NCBI RefSeq assembly: GCF_011049865.1
Contig: NZ_DRGY01000049.1
Coordinates: 19,684 to 83,683 of the forward strand
Direction of reading: 5' to 3'
DNA from: Marinobacter antarcticus
GTDB taxonomy: Bacteria > Pseudomonadota > Gammaproteobacteria > Pseudomonadales > Oleiphilaceae
DNA length: 64,000 nucleotides
Part shown: piece by piece, positions 38,326 through 48,857 of the stretch
Position numbering within the stretch: position 1 is the first letter of the stretch
How the letters are laid out: every line of letters begins with the position of its first letter
Notes under the pieces: generated by a model
Databases searched by the model: none
Seen by the model: the letters and a program-made list of their open reading frames with translations, nothing else
What the model was told of the DNA's origin: nothing
Translations under genes and position numbers: made by a program

Positions 38326-39408
38326 ATGAATAAGTCTAAAGAATTTCCTTCGCCCCGTGCAATGGGTACGGTCGCCCTCAGATGGCATGGCAGCAGTCTG
38401 GAACTGCTCGATCAGCGCCTGTTGCCCGCGCAGGAACAGTGGATAACACTCAAAGACGCTTCGGGTGTGGCGTGGTGCATTCAGGATATGACCGTGCGCG
38501 GCGCGCCGGCTATTGGTATCAGCGCGGCCTACGGAGTTGCGTTGGCGGCTCACCACGCCAAAAACGAAAGCTGGGAGGCTGAAATCGATCAGGCCATCCG
38601 TGAGCTTTCCGCGTCGCGGCCAACCGCGGTGAATCTGTTCTGGGCTTTGCAACGAATGGAGCGGGTTTTTCATGCCAGTGGATCACTCAATGAAGCCCGG
38701 AACCGGTTGGCGGATGAGGCGGTTGCTATCCATCAGGAAGATCTTGCGGGCAACCTGGCCATGGCCGATCACGCTCTGGACGCCATGGGGTTTTCGGCAG
38801 ATGCCGGCTCCGCCACGCCGGTTTCGGTGCTCACTCACTGCAACACAGGCGCGCTCGCAACGGGGGGCTACGGCACCGCGTTGGGTGTTATTCGCCGGCT
38901 GCATGAGCAAAAGTTGCTCAAGCAGGTCTATGCGGATGAAACCCGGCCCTGGCTTCAGGGCAGTCGCCTTACGGCCTGGGAGCTGATGCGCGATGGTATT
39001 CCGGTAACACTGAATGCCGATGGTGCGGCAGCGACTATTCTTGCAGCGGGAGATGTTCGGTGGGTTATTGTTGGTGCAGACCGCATTACCGCCAACGGGG
39101 ATGTGGCCAATAAGATAGGAACTTATAGCCTTTCAGTATTGGCACGCCATCACAACGTCAAATTTATGGTTGTGGCGCCCTCCAGCACCGTAGATATGAC
39201 GCTGAAATCGGGCGCAGAGATTCCCATTGAGGAACGTGATGGTCGCGAAATTCGGGAGATTCGAGGCATCCCGCTTGCCCCGGAGGGCGTGCGAGTATTC
39301 AACCCGGTGTTCGATGTAACCCCCGCAGCCCTGATTGACGTCATCGTGACCGAGAAGGGCTGGGTGCGAAATCCTGACGTTAACGCAATGCTCAGGCTAC
39401 TGGGCTGA
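38326..39408 (+). CDS. mtnA: S-methyl-5-thioribose-1-phosphate isomerase
   Basis: MTVRGAPAIGISAAYGVALAA, VLTHCNTGALATGGYGTALGVIR, ADETRPWLQGSRLTAWEL, VGADRITANGDVANKIGTY. Confidence 0.97.
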   Translation: MNKSKEFPSPRAMGTVALRWHGSSLELLDQRLLPAQEQWITLKDASGVAWCIQDMTVRGAPAIGISAAYGVALAAHHAKNESWEAEIDQAIRELSASRPTAVNLFWALQRMERVFHASGSLNEARNRLADEAVAIHQEDLAGNLAMADHALDAMGFSADAGSATPVSVLTHCNTGALATGGYGTALGVIRRLHEQKLLKQVYADETRPWLQGSRLTAWELMRDGIPVTLNADGAAATILAAGDVRWVIVGADRITANGDVANKIGTYSLSVLARHHNVKFMVVAPSSTVDMTLKSGAEIPIEERDGREIREIRGIPLAPEGVRVFNPVFDVTPAALIDVIVTEKGWVRNPDVNAMLRLLG

Positions 39409-39420
39409 TGATCCTTTGAA

Positions 39421-41595
39421 TCACTGCTTGGTTTCAGCCTGAGCAGCAAACTGTTGTGGCGTCAGAATGGACGCCATCCGCTTATCCAGTTCCAGCATGT
39501 CGGCCATGATGTCTCCGCCTTCGCGAATTACGAAGTCGAGCTCTTCGTCTTTCGTGCTCAGGTCCGCAGCCTGTTGGTCCTGCCAGTCTTCCAGCGCTTC
39601 CAGCGAGTCGAATGGCGCTTCGCCGCGCAGTTCCCTGCGCGCATTGGCGATGGTCAACTGGGTGCGCTCGATCTGCTTCTGTTCAACGGTGCGCTCGTCC
39701 AGGTTGAGGCTCACGGTATCTCTGAGGCGCTGATCCTTGAGGAAATCGATCTCTTGCTGAAGAAGGCTGAACTCAGCGCTATGGGCAAAGCGATTCTCAT
39801 GACGTGCCCGAAGTTCATCGATAATGCCGCTGAAATCGAAGTATCTGGCATGGGGCACGGCGTCTATCTGATCCCAGGGTAGGGCGTGATCCAGCGCATC
39901 CTCGCCAATCCGTGTTTTGTCGATACGCGAAGGGATTTCGATATCCGGGATCACGCCCTTGTGCTGGGTGGAACCGCCCGATACGCGGTAGAACTTCGAC
40001 TGGGTAATTTTGAGCTGGCCGTGGTTTAACGGGCGAACAGCCTGGACTGTGCCTTTGCCAAACGTTTGCGAACCAACGATCAGGCCGCGGCCGTAATCCT
40101 GAATGGCGCCCGCGAAAATCTCGGATGCCGAGGCGCTCATGCGGTTGGTGAGCACCACTAAAGGCCCACCATAGGCAACCGACGCATCGTTGTCACTAAG
40201 AACCTGAACCTCGTTGCTCGAGTTGCGAATCTGCACCGTGGGGCCCGTGTCGATAAACAGGCCAACCAGGTCATTGGCCTCATTCAGGGCGCCGCCGCCA
40301 TTGTTGCGCAGGTCAATCACCAGGCCGTCTACGTTGTCTTGTTCAAGCTCCGCAATCAGTTTCCGAACGTCACGGGTCGTGCTCTTGTAGTTCGGGTCGC
40401 CGGCCTGCATGGCGCGAAAATCAGCATAAAACGTAGGCACGGTAATCACGCCAACGGTGTATTTTTCGCCATTGCGTTCAAATTCGATCGTATCTTTGCT
40501 CGCGCTTTGCTCTTCCAGCTTGACCTGGTCACGGCTGATGGCGATGGATTTGGTCAGGGTTTCGTCCGTCGCGCTGGCGGGGACTACCTCAAGGGTAACC
40601 ACAGAGTTGCGCGGGCCGCGGATAAGGTCGACCACTTCATCAAGGCGCCATCCGATCACATTCACCGGCTTTTCGCCTTCCTGCGCCACCGATACAATTC
40701 TGTCGGCAGGCTTTAGCTGACCCTGCTTTGAAGCTGGGCCGCCCGGAACCAGCCGGACCACTTTGGTGTACTCGTTGTCTGCCTGAAGAACGGCACCGAT
40801 ACCTTCAAGTGAGAGGCTCATATTGATATTGAAGTTTTCGGATGTGCGCGGCGAAAAGTAGGAGGTGTGAGGGTCCCACATGCCGGTAAACGCGTTCATG
40901 TAAGCCTGGAATGCGTCCTCGCTGCGTGCTTGATAGGCCCGCTTGAGCTGGCCTTCATAGCGGCGTTTCAGCGTGTCGGTAATAGCGTCGTCTTCAGCAC
41001 CGCTGAGGCGTTGGGCCAACACGGCATTTTTGATGCGTTTCATCCACAACTCATCAAGCGCCTTTTTGTCTGGCTCCCACTCTGCATCAGAGCGATCAAG
41101 CAGAATGCTTTCATGGGTATTGAAATTCAGGTTCTCTATGCCATCGTCCAGAGTATCAAGCGCAAAGTGCAGGCGCTCGATAACGCGCTGCTGAACCAGG
41201 TTGTAAATATCAAATCCAGGCTGTAACTGGCCGGTTTTCAGGGCAGATCCAAGTCGGCTTCGCACTTTGCCGAGCGTCTGTACGTCGCTGCCGGTCAGGT
41301 AAATTTTCTGGCCGTCGAGGTAGCTCAGGTAGGCATCAAATACGTCGCCGGAAAGCTTGTCGTTAATACTCAGATCGCGGAAATGAGTGAACTGCAGCTG
41401 CCGGGCAATGAGTATGTTGGCACGAGCCTGATCAATCGTTGGGGCTACCGGTGTATACTTATCCGGTTCAGCCGCTTTTGCGTGAACGCCGAAAGGCGCT
41501 GACAGAAGCAGTGCAATGGTGAGTGCCTGGCAAACGCCCATCCGTGCTGACTTGAACGGCGTGTGACGGACAGATATTTTTTCCGCGATGGTCAT
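39421..41595 (-). CDS. prc: tail-specific (C-terminal processing) protease
   Basis: FTGMWDPHTSYFSPRTSENFNINMSLSLEGIGAVL, PDZ domain, NRMSASASEIFAGAIQDYGRGLIVGSQTFGKGTVQ. Confidence 0.95.
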   Translation of the reverse strand: MTIAEKISVRHTPFKSARMGVCQALTIALLLSAPFGVHAKAAEPDKYTPVAPTIDQARANILIARQLQFTHFRDLSINDKLSGDVFDAYLSYLDGQKIYLTGSDVQTLGKVRSRLGSALKTGQLQPGFDIYNLVQQRVIERLHFALDTLDDGIENLNFNTHESILLDRSDAEWEPDKKALDELWMKRIKNAVLAQRLSGAEDDAITDTLKRRYEGQLKRAYQARSEDAFQAYMNAFTGMWDPHTSYFSPRTSENFNINMSLSLEGIGAVLQADNEYTKVVRLVPGGPASKQGQLKPADRIVSVAQEGEKPVNVIGWRLDEVVDLIRGPRNSVVTLEVVPASATDETLTKSIAISRDQVKLEEQSASKDTIEFERNGEKYTVGVITVPTFYADFRAMQAGDPNYKSTTRDVRKLIAELEQDNVDGLVIDLRNNGGGALNEANDLVGLFIDTGPTVQIRNSSNEVQVLSDNDASVAYGGPLVVLTNRMSASASEIFAGAIQDYGRGLIVGSQTFGKGTVQAVRPLNHGQLKITQSKFYRVSGGSTQHKGVIPDIEIPSRIDKTRIGEDALDHALPWDQIDAVPHARYFDFSGIIDELRARHENRFAHSAEFSLLQQEIDFLKDQRLRDTVSLNLDERTVEQKQIERTQLTIANARRELRGEAPFDSLEALEDWQDQQAADLSTKDEELDFVIREGGDIMADMLELDKRMASILTPQQFAAQAETKQ

Positions 41596-41847
41596 ATAGG
41601 CTTACCTGACGATTCTGGGGGCCTGCCCGGTGTATCTGGAACTGGGTCACCCGTGGGCTGATTGATTTATTGTAGGCAAGGGCTACACCCGTTGCTATAG
41701 GCATGACGTATCGGTTCGTGACAATCTATCCATAAACCGGATGCGGTATTGGCGGAAATGCCCTTGATGGAAGGGCTGGGGGCAGCTCGGGCGTAGAATA
41801 AAATCGGAGGCGGAGGGAAGGGGCACTCCCTCCGCCATTCAGATATT

Positions 41848-43998
41848 TCAGGCGAAGCGTTTTTCCTGTTCTGCGTGCTCAAGCAGCAGCGCAGGTGGAG
41901 CAAAGCGCTCGCCATACGCTTCAGCCAGTTCTCCAGCGCGCTCGGCAAAGGCTCTCACGCCGTACTGATTGATAAACTGTATGGCGCCGCCGGTCCATGG
42001 GGCATAGCCGATACCGAAGATACTGCCGACGTTGGCATCTGCCACGGTGCGCAATACGCCTTCTTCCAGGCAGCGAACCGTTTCAATCGCCTGAATGAAC
42101 AGAATGCGGTCTTTCAGATCCTGCAATTTTACGTGGCGGGCTTTGTCGCTGTTCACATAAAGCGTTTCAAGTTCTTGCCACAGGAATTTCTTGCCTTTGG
42201 CGGGGTACTCATAGAAGCCCGCACCGGCGGCCTTGCCTTTGCGGCCGTACGTATTAACCATCTGGTCAATAATCGCCTCTGCGGGGTGCGCATTCCAGGT
42301 TTCCCCTGCGGCTTCCACGTCTTTTTTGCTCTGATCGCGAACATGCTGCATCAGCGTCATGCTGACTTCATCGGAAATCGTCAAAGGGCCAACGGGCATG
42401 CCTGCCAGCAAACCTGCGTTTTCGATGCTGGAAGGATGAATACCTTCGCCCAGCATACAAATCCCCTCGTTAACGAAGGTGCCGAAAACGCGGGAGGTGA
42501 AAAAACCGCGACTGTCGTTAACAACCACAGGAATTTTGCCGATCTGCTGAACGTAATCGAAGGACCGTGCCAGGGTTTCATCCGATGTTTTTTCTCCCAC
42601 AATGATTTCCACAAGTTGCATCTTGTCGACGGGAGAAAAAAAGTGCTGCCCGATGTAATTTTCTGGCTTGGCTGATGCTTCGGCCAACTGTGTAATGGGG
42701 ATGGTGGAAGTGTTGGACGCAAAAATGCCATTTTTGACCAGCCTTGGCTCGGCTTCAGCGGTCACTTTGGCCTTCAGGTCGCTGTCTTCAAATACAGCTT
42801 CAATCACCAGATCGCAGCCTTCCAGATCTTCGGCAGAGGCGGTGGCCATAATACGGCCCAGTATCTCAGCCTTCTTCTCTTCGGTCATGCGCCCTCGACT
42901 GACCTGTTTCGTCAGCAGGTTTTCCGAGTAGCTTTTGCCTTTTTCAGCGCTTTCGACAGAAACGTCTTTAAGCACCACGTCCATGCCACGGCTGGCGGTT
43001 GAGAAGGCGATGCCGGCCCCCATCATGCCTGCGCCAAGTACGCCAACCTTTTTGAAGGTCGCTTTCTCTACGCCTTGCGGGCGGCTGCCACCCGCATTGA
43101 TGTCATTAAGCTGGAACCAGAAGGTACCGGTCATGTTCTTGGCAACCTGGCCAGTGACCAGTTCAGCAAAATAGCGGGTCTCGATCAGGCTGCCGTTGTC
43201 GAAATCAACCTGCGCGCCTTCAACGGCGGCCGAAAGAATACGCTCCGGAGCCGGGTAGCATCCTTTGGTTTTCTGTTTCAGCATGGCTGGGGCAATGGCC
43301 AGCTTCTGTGCCATGGCGGGATGATGAGGCGCGCCACCTGGCAACTTGAAGCCTTTCTTGTCCCACGGCTGCTGACACTGGGGGTTTGCTTCAATGAAGG
43401 CTTTTGCCTTGGCCATCATGTCATCGACCGAATCGGCCAGTTCATCAACAATACCGGCTTTCAGGGCCGCGGATGGGCGCACTTTTTTGCCCTCCATCAA
43501 AAACGGGAAAGCGGCTTCCAGGCCAATCATTCTGGGTAAACGCTGAGTGCCGCCGCCGCCAGGAAGTAGGCCAAGCGTGACTTCAGGCAGTCCCAGTTGA
43601 ATGCTGTTGTCATTCAGCACTATGCGATGGTGACACGCCAGGGCGATTTCGAGACCGCCGCCCAGCGCAGCGCCGTTGATGGCAGCGACCATGGGTTTGC
43701 CGCAGGTTTCCAGCGCGCGCATCTGGGCTTTCATGCCGTTGACCATGTCTTCAAAGGCCTGGGCGTCGTCGCGGGTCACCTGATGAATTTCTTTCAGGTC
43801 GCCGCCGGCAAAGAAGGTTTTCTTGGCAGAGGTAATGATAATGCCGCGAAGGTTGTCCAGGTCGCCCTGAACTTTGCTGGCGGTTTCGTTGAGGGCTTCA
43901 CGGAAGACCGCGTTCATCGTGTTCGCGGATTGGCCCGGCATGTCGATGGTGAGGGTCAGAATCTGATCCGAACCCAGTTCATAACGGATAGCACTCAT
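41848..43998 (-). CDS. trifunctional fatty-acid oxidation alpha subunit (enoyl-CoA hydratase / 3-hydroxyacyl-CoA dehydrogenase, FadJ-like)
   Basis: ECH domain GLPEVTLGLLPGGGGTQRLPRMIG, HCDH Rossmann VGVLGAGMMGAGIAFSTASRGMDVVLKD. Confidence 0.93.
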   Translation of the reverse strand: MSAIRYELGSDQILTLTIDMPGQSANTMNAVFREALNETASKVQGDLDNLRGIIITSAKKTFFAGGDLKEIHQVTRDDAQAFEDMVNGMKAQMRALETCGKPMVAAINGAALGGGLEIALACHHRIVLNDNSIQLGLPEVTLGLLPGGGGTQRLPRMIGLEAAFPFLMEGKKVRPSAALKAGIVDELADSVDDMMAKAKAFIEANPQCQQPWDKKGFKLPGGAPHHPAMAQKLAIAPAMLKQKTKGCYPAPERILSAAVEGAQVDFDNGSLIETRYFAELVTGQVAKNMTGTFWFQLNDINAGGSRPQGVEKATFKKVGVLGAGMMGAGIAFSTASRGMDVVLKDVSVESAEKGKSYSENLLTKQVSRGRMTEEKKAEILGRIMATASAEDLEGCDLVIEAVFEDSDLKAKVTAEAEPRLVKNGIFASNTSTIPITQLAEASAKPENYIGQHFFSPVDKMQLVEIIVGEKTSDETLARSFDYVQQIGKIPVVVNDSRGFFTSRVFGTFVNEGICMLGEGIHPSSIENAGLLAGMPVGPLTISDEVSMTLMQHVRDQSKKDVEAAGETWNAHPAEAIIDQMVNTYGRKGKAAGAGFYEYPAKGKKFLWQELETLYVNSDKARHVKLQDLKDRILFIQAIETVRCLEEGVLRTVADANVGSIFGIGYAPWTGGAIQFINQYGVRAFAERAGELAEAYGERFAPPALLLEHAEQEKRFA

Positions 43999-44030
43999 AA
44001 TCGGTTGTCCTTGCAGAAAAAGTGTGGGAT

Positions 44031-45239
44031 TCAGACCCGCTCAATGATGGTGGCGATGCCCATGCCGCCGCCGACGCACAGAGTCGCCAGCCCGAAGCGC
44101 AGTTCACGACGTTCAAGTTCATCCAGCAGGGTGCCCAGAATCATCGCGCCGGTGGCGCCCAGCGGATGGCCCATGGCGATTGCACCGCCGTTCACATTCA
44201 CTTTTTCATCCGGAACCGAGAGCTCCTTCTGGAAGCGCATTACCACGGAGGCAAAGGCTTCGTTCACTTCAAACAAATCAATCTGATCGATGGTCATGCC
44301 AGCCTTTGCCAGTGCCTTGCGGGTAGCGGGGGCAGGGCCGGTAAGCATAATGGTGGGGTCCGTACTGGTGACCGCCGTGGCCACGATACGGGCACGGGGT
44401 GTCAGCCCCATGGCTTTACCTTTCGCTTCGCTGCCGATCAGGATGCCGGTGGCGCCATCTACCATGCCGGAGGAATTGCCGGCGTGGTGAACGTGGTTGA
44501 TTGTTTCCACATAGTGATACTTTTCACGGGCAACTCCGTCAAAACCCATGTCTCCCATCATCTGGAAGGAAGGCTTGAGGCCTGAAAGCGACTCGACGGT
44601 GGTCTCGCCTCGTATATGCTCGTCGTGATCGAGAATGACGACGCCGTTCTGATCGGTGACCGGAATGATCGACTTGGCAAAGAAACCCTGCTTCCAGGCG
44701 TTGGCCGCTTTTTGTTGCGATTTCACGGCGAAGCCGTCGACGTCTGCGCGGCTGAAGCCTTCCAGGGTCGCAATGAGGTCGGCGCCAATGCCCTGAGGCA
44801 TGAAGCCGGTATGCAGGTTGGTTTGCGGGTCCATGGCCCAGGCGCCGCCATCGGAGCCCATAGGTATGCGCGACATGGATTCCACGCCGCCGGCAACCAC
44901 CATATCTTCCCAGCCGGAACGCACTTTCATGGCGGCCATGTTGACGGCTTCCAGGCCCGAGGCGCAGAACCGGTTCAGGGTAACGCCCGATACTTTCTCG
45001 TCCCAGTCAGCGGCGAGGGCGGCCGTTTTGGCAATGTCGGCACCCTGGTCGCCCACGGCGGTGACGCAACCCAGCACGATATCGTCTACCTGGGCGGTAT
45101 CCAGATTGTTTCTTTGTTGCAGTGCTTTAAGGACAGTGGTCAGCAAGGTAATGGGCTTGACACTGTGCAGTGAACCGTCTTTTTTCCCACGCCCTCTGGG
45201 AGTGCGGACCGCATCGAAGATATACGCCTCGGTGGTCAT
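44031..45239 (-). CDS. acetyl-CoA C-acyltransferase (thiolase, FadI-like)
   Basis: [54 protein letters not shown]. Confidence 0.95.
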   Translation of the reverse strand: MTTEAYIFDAVRTPRGRGKKDGSLHSVKPITLLTTVLKALQQRNNLDTAQVDDIVLGCVTAVGDQGADIAKTAALAADWDEKVSGVTLNRFCASGLEAVNMAAMKVRSGWEDMVVAGGVESMSRIPMGSDGGAWAMDPQTNLHTGFMPQGIGADLIATLEGFSRADVDGFAVKSQQKAANAWKQGFFAKSIIPVTDQNGVVILDHDEHIRGETTVESLSGLKPSFQMMGDMGFDGVAREKYHYVETINHVHHAGNSSGMVDGATGILIGSEAKGKAMGLTPRARIVATAVTSTDPTIMLTGPAPATRKALAKAGMTIDQIDLFEVNEAFASVVMRFQKELSVPDEKVNVNGGAIAMGHPLGATGAMILGTLLDELERRELRFGLATLCVGGGMGIATIIERV

Positions 45240-45384
45240 TGCTTTTCCTCTGGTGATGAATGCGTTGTGATTTGCTTAACAGAAACATCACCATATCGCT
45301 TTGATGGCATTGGAGGTAATGACGCGGCCTGACAATCGGATTGACAAAATTGCTCAGGCGCCATGACAGACGAGGTTGGGGGCT

Positions 45385-45400
45385 CTATCTTTAAAGATAG
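45385..45400. promoter_or_regulatory. 16-bp perfect palindrome upstream of comFB-like gene
   Basis: CTATCTTTAAAGATAG. Confidence 0.6.
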
Positions 45401-45448
45401 GCAGGGGCCTTTCAAAGATTCCTATGAAGATTCAGGAGGCACAGAACC

Positions 45449-45712
45449 ATGTCTTTCAGAGATGCCATAGACAACTTCTACGAACGCCTGGTGATGGACG
45501 CTATTGATGCGACGAGGCAACCGGGAGATACCGCAGACTTCCTGACCGACGTTATGTGCGTTGCGTTGAACCGGTTACCGCCCCGATATTACAGGCACAC
45601 AATCGATATGATGTTTTATCTGGCAGACGAAGAGCTAGGGGGCATGAAAGACAAATCCCTGGCTGCCGTTCAGAACGCCAGGGATTTTGTCATAGAGCAT
45701 CAGCGCGAGTGA
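45449..45712 (+). CDS. ComFB-family protein (late competence development / c-di-nucleotide receptor family)
   Basis: NFYERLVMDAIDATR...DVMCVALNRLPPRYYRHTIDMMFYL has the ComFB ALNRLPPxY signature. Confidence 0.82.
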   Translation: MSFRDAIDNFYERLVMDAIDATRQPGDTADFLTDVMCVALNRLPPRYYRHTIDMMFYLADEELGGMKDKSLAAVQNARDFVIEHQRE

Positions 45713-45755
45713 AACTCTTAAAGTCAAGATGTGTCAGGGTTTGATCAAAGTGTGA

Positions 45756-48326
45756 TCAAGGCGTTAAAAGATTGCCCAAAGCGTTGTTCAAACGATGTGC
45801 CAGAGACGGATCGGCAGGCTGATCATTCGGCTGCATGCACCAACTGGCGACCAGGGCTTCAATGCTCTGGAGTACGTTGTCGGATTGCTCGGTCGAGCCA
45901 ATTCCTTCTGCCAGACGCTGAACCTGTATTTCCATGCGTTTGCGCTGGTCTGCTTCCGGTGAAGAAACGCCAGCCAGAATTTCTGCACGAATGACCCGTT
46001 CCTGATCGGTCAATTCGCCCACGCTTTGCGCGAGCACGGCCCATTTGCCGGGGAGGGCGCTATCCGCAGAATCTTTGCCCTCTGTGCGGGCAAGCACAAG
46101 TGCCTGCCACTCAGAGATCCCCGCTTTGAGTTTTTGTTCGGAAACGGCTTGATCAAGCTTATGTTTTTCTCTCTGAATACGTTCTTTTATCACCGCAGAT
46201 ACATGCGCACCGTCGAGGCTGCGAAGGCTGGCAAATGCCTGCTCCAGCGTTTGAAGGTCCTGATCGGAATCTACGGTGGCAACCTGCAGCAGCACGGCTT
46301 CCGCTGCAGTGTCTGCCTCCTCTGTAGCCTGTCGTTGTTCCGAACGCTCAGTGTCTCGGCGCGCAAATACCTCGTCACAGGCTTTACGGAAGGCCTGCCA
46401 AAGTTTGCGGTCTTCCCGGTGGCGGGTGATGCCAACGGCTTTCCAGTCTGATTGCAGCGCTTTGGCTTTGTTCATCGCCTCTTGTAGCGGCTCGTATTCA
46501 GACAGAGACTGCGCCTGTTCAACGATTGCCTGTTTCCGGGCTTCGTTTTTCTGGCGTTCCTGATCAATGGGCGCTTCGAGCTTCTTGAGCAGTTCGTCAA
46601 ATTGCTTCTGTACCTGGCGATTGTCCCTGAACTCTATGGGCCATGCAGATTTCCATTCCTGGCGTGCGGTCTGCACGATGCGGTCGACTGCTTTCCAGTC
46701 GATCGTGTTCCAGTCTGCGCCGTTCACAAAATGTTCCAGTTCGGCACAAATGGTTTTGCGCTTTTCGAGGTTCGCCTGCTTCAGCCCGGACTTGGCTTTG
46801 AAATAAACTTTGCAGGGCTCATAGGCTTTATCGGAGGCCTGCTTGAAGCGAGACCACAGAGTGCGATCGGACGATCCGCCCAGTTCCCGCCATTCTTTTT
46901 GCAGATCCTTTATGCGTTCGGATTTTGTCTCTGGCTCTATGGGCTGTTCTGCCAGATGTTCCATTTGTTCGCACAGGGCGACTTGCTTGGGCTCGGTTGC
47001 AAATCCCTGCCAGTCGGACAGCTCCCGGAGTTGGCCGGTCAACAGCTGAATACGAGCCTGAAACGCTTTTGCGTGGCGATGATCGAGGGTTTTATAGCCA
47101 TGCTGTGCGGTTTTCAGAAGTTGCCTGGACTCCTTGAGCTGTTTGGATTCAAGAGCGGCTTCCAGCTGATTCAGGATTGCGTTCAGGCTATCCGCTGAGG
47201 CCTGCTGTTGGTTCACATCGTTATTCGTGTTAACCGGAACCTTGGGCTTTTCGGCCAGCTTGAAAGCGGGCGTCAGCAAATCTGGAACCGGGAAGTCCTG
47301 TGGCCAGTCGATCTCTTTCAGCAAGGCCAGGGCCTGTTCCCGGTGTTCCTGACTCACCTCTTCGCGCTCTAACGCATTGGAGAGTGTCAGAAGCGATTCT
47401 TTGCCAAGGCCGATCTGCCGAATTGCGCCAATATAAAGGCGCAGCGTCATCATCGACGCTTCGTAAGCTTTCTGCTGCTGCTTTTCAACCTGGGTATTGC
47501 GCGTTGCTTCCAGCCATCGGTTTTCCTGGGTTTTCTGAAGAGCGTCCAGTGAGGCGAGGGAGGCGAGTACTTCCGAAGGCTGGTGACGAAGCTCTTCCAG
47601 GGTTTGACTCATCATCGAAAGCGTTTCGCTGCGCTGGGTTTGCTGCTCGCGCTGACGCTTTTCGTCGGCTTGAGCGGCCTGCATGTCAGCAAGCCGCTCC
47701 CGGCAGATATGAACCGCGCGCAGGAACTCGTTTAACTGATCTGACGTTGCACTGGGCTCAACCGTCGCCCAGTGATTGAGAAGCGTATCCAGACGAGCAC
47801 CGTAGAGTTTTGTGTCGTCGCTTTTTGCCTGGTCGCTGACATTCTTGATCAGAGTGGCGACGGTTTCGGAGATGACATCACGGCTAGCCTGTTCTTCACG
47901 GATAACCTGCAGCTTCTGCCGGACCACCTGGTACACACCCTTGTCCCTGCCTTTCGCCAGCTTCTGCACTTGTTGAAGGAGTGCCATGTCTTGCAATTCT
48001 CCGGCCGCTCTAAGCCGTATCTCTGACGTTAAACCTTCAATTGTCAGCCTGGCTGCGATCTCTTGCGTTGGCGTTGTCCGGAGTGCTTGAAGCTGCTCTT
48101 CCCTAAGTTCGGCATGCTTGTCTACCGGTGGCGCGGCCACTGGCTGGGTAGCCCTGTCCGCCGCTTTGCGATCTTGCGCGGTTGGTTTGCGGGATTTAAA
48201 CAGTTTCTGGAGAAATGCAGCCATGAAGAGATCCTTAGGGATTGAAACCAGTCTACGGTGTCGGGCAAAGTAAGCCGTTACCGACCATCGAGGGATGGAA
48301 GAACCATCACCGACAGTGTCAAGCAC
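45756..48326 (-). CDS. DUF349 domain-containing protein
   Basis: Repeated WR/WKxxG..R...LW..F....D..F modules (EWRELGGSSDRTLWSRFKQASDKAYEPCKVYF, DWKAVGITRHREDRKLWQAFRKACDEVFARRD). Confidence 0.88.
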   Translation of the reverse strand: MLDTVGDGSSIPRWSVTAYFARHRRLVSIPKDLFMAAFLQKLFKSRKPTAQDRKAADRATQPVAAPPVDKHAELREEQLQALRTTPTQEIAARLTIEGLTSEIRLRAAGELQDMALLQQVQKLAKGRDKGVYQVVRQKLQVIREEQASRDVISETVATLIKNVSDQAKSDDTKLYGARLDTLLNHWATVEPSATSDQLNEFLRAVHICRERLADMQAAQADEKRQREQQTQRSETLSMMSQTLEELRHQPSEVLASLASLDALQKTQENRWLEATRNTQVEKQQQKAYEASMMTLRLYIGAIRQIGLGKESLLTLSNALEREEVSQEHREQALALLKEIDWPQDFPVPDLLTPAFKLAEKPKVPVNTNNDVNQQQASADSLNAILNQLEAALESKQLKESRQLLKTAQHGYKTLDHRHAKAFQARIQLLTGQLRELSDWQGFATEPKQVALCEQMEHLAEQPIEPETKSERIKDLQKEWRELGGSSDRTLWSRFKQASDKAYEPCKVYFKAKSGLKQANLEKRKTICAELEHFVNGADWNTIDWKAVDRIVQTARQEWKSAWPIEFRDNRQVQKQFDELLKKLEAPIDQERQKNEARKQAIVEQAQSLSEYEPLQEAMNKAKALQSDWKAVGITRHREDRKLWQAFRKACDEVFARRDTERSEQRQATEEADTAAEAVLLQVATVDSDQDLQTLEQAFASLRSLDGAHVSAVIKERIQREKHKLDQAVSEQKLKAGISEWQALVLARTEGKDSADSALPGKWAVLAQSVGELTDQERVIRAEILAGVSSPEADQRKRMEIQVQRLAEGIGSTEQSDNVLQSIEALVASWCMQPNDQPADPSLAHRLNNALGNLLTP

Positions 48327-48368
48327 GGGCTAGTCTAGCGTTTTGTGAGCGTTTGCGGGAAGGGGTGA

Positions 48369-48848
48369 ATGGCAAAACAGGAAAATTGTGATGATCAGGA
48401 GTACAAAGCTCGCTCGGTTGCCTTGAGACTGCTTGCCCGCCGCGAACACAGTCGTCAGGAACTTGCGTTGAAGTTACGGCAGCGCAGGCTTGAAAGCTCA
48501 GTTATCTCGATGGTCCTGGACGATTACGAGGGCAAAGGCTGGCTGGATGACAGCCGGTTTGCCGATATCTACGCTCGCCAGCGCATTGAGCTGGGTTACG
48601 GTCCTCTTAAAGTTCTGGCAGAGCTGCTGCAGCGTGGCATTCATCAGAGCCCGAGTTGCCTTGATGAGTTGTCTGATGCAGATTGGACGCGCAATGCACG
48701 GCTACTGAGGAAAAAGCGTTTCGGGTTCGCTGACCTGCGGGATGACTGGGATGAAAAGGCCCGGCAGGCCCGGTTTTTTACTCGTCGAGGGTTTACGGCA
48801 AACCAGATTGAGCGGGCGCTTGAAGTGAGTGAGTCGGACGACTCGTGA
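48369..48848 (+). CDS. recX: regulatory protein RecX
   Basis: ARSVALRLLARREHSRQELALKLRQRRLESSVISMVLDDYEGKGWLDDSRFADIYARQRIE. Confidence 0.92.
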   Translation: MAKQENCDDQEYKARSVALRLLARREHSRQELALKLRQRRLESSVISMVLDDYEGKGWLDDSRFADIYARQRIELGYGPLKVLAELLQRGIHQSPSCLDELSDADWTRNARLLRKKRFGFADLRDDWDEKARQARFFTRRGFTANQIERALEVSESDDS

Positions 48849-48857
48849 ATTTAGGCA

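Noticed and set aside
41667-41948. Small ORFs around the prc-fadJ gap
   Set aside because: Overlap strong genes or have no recognisable homology. Gap appears to be ordinary intergenic DNA.
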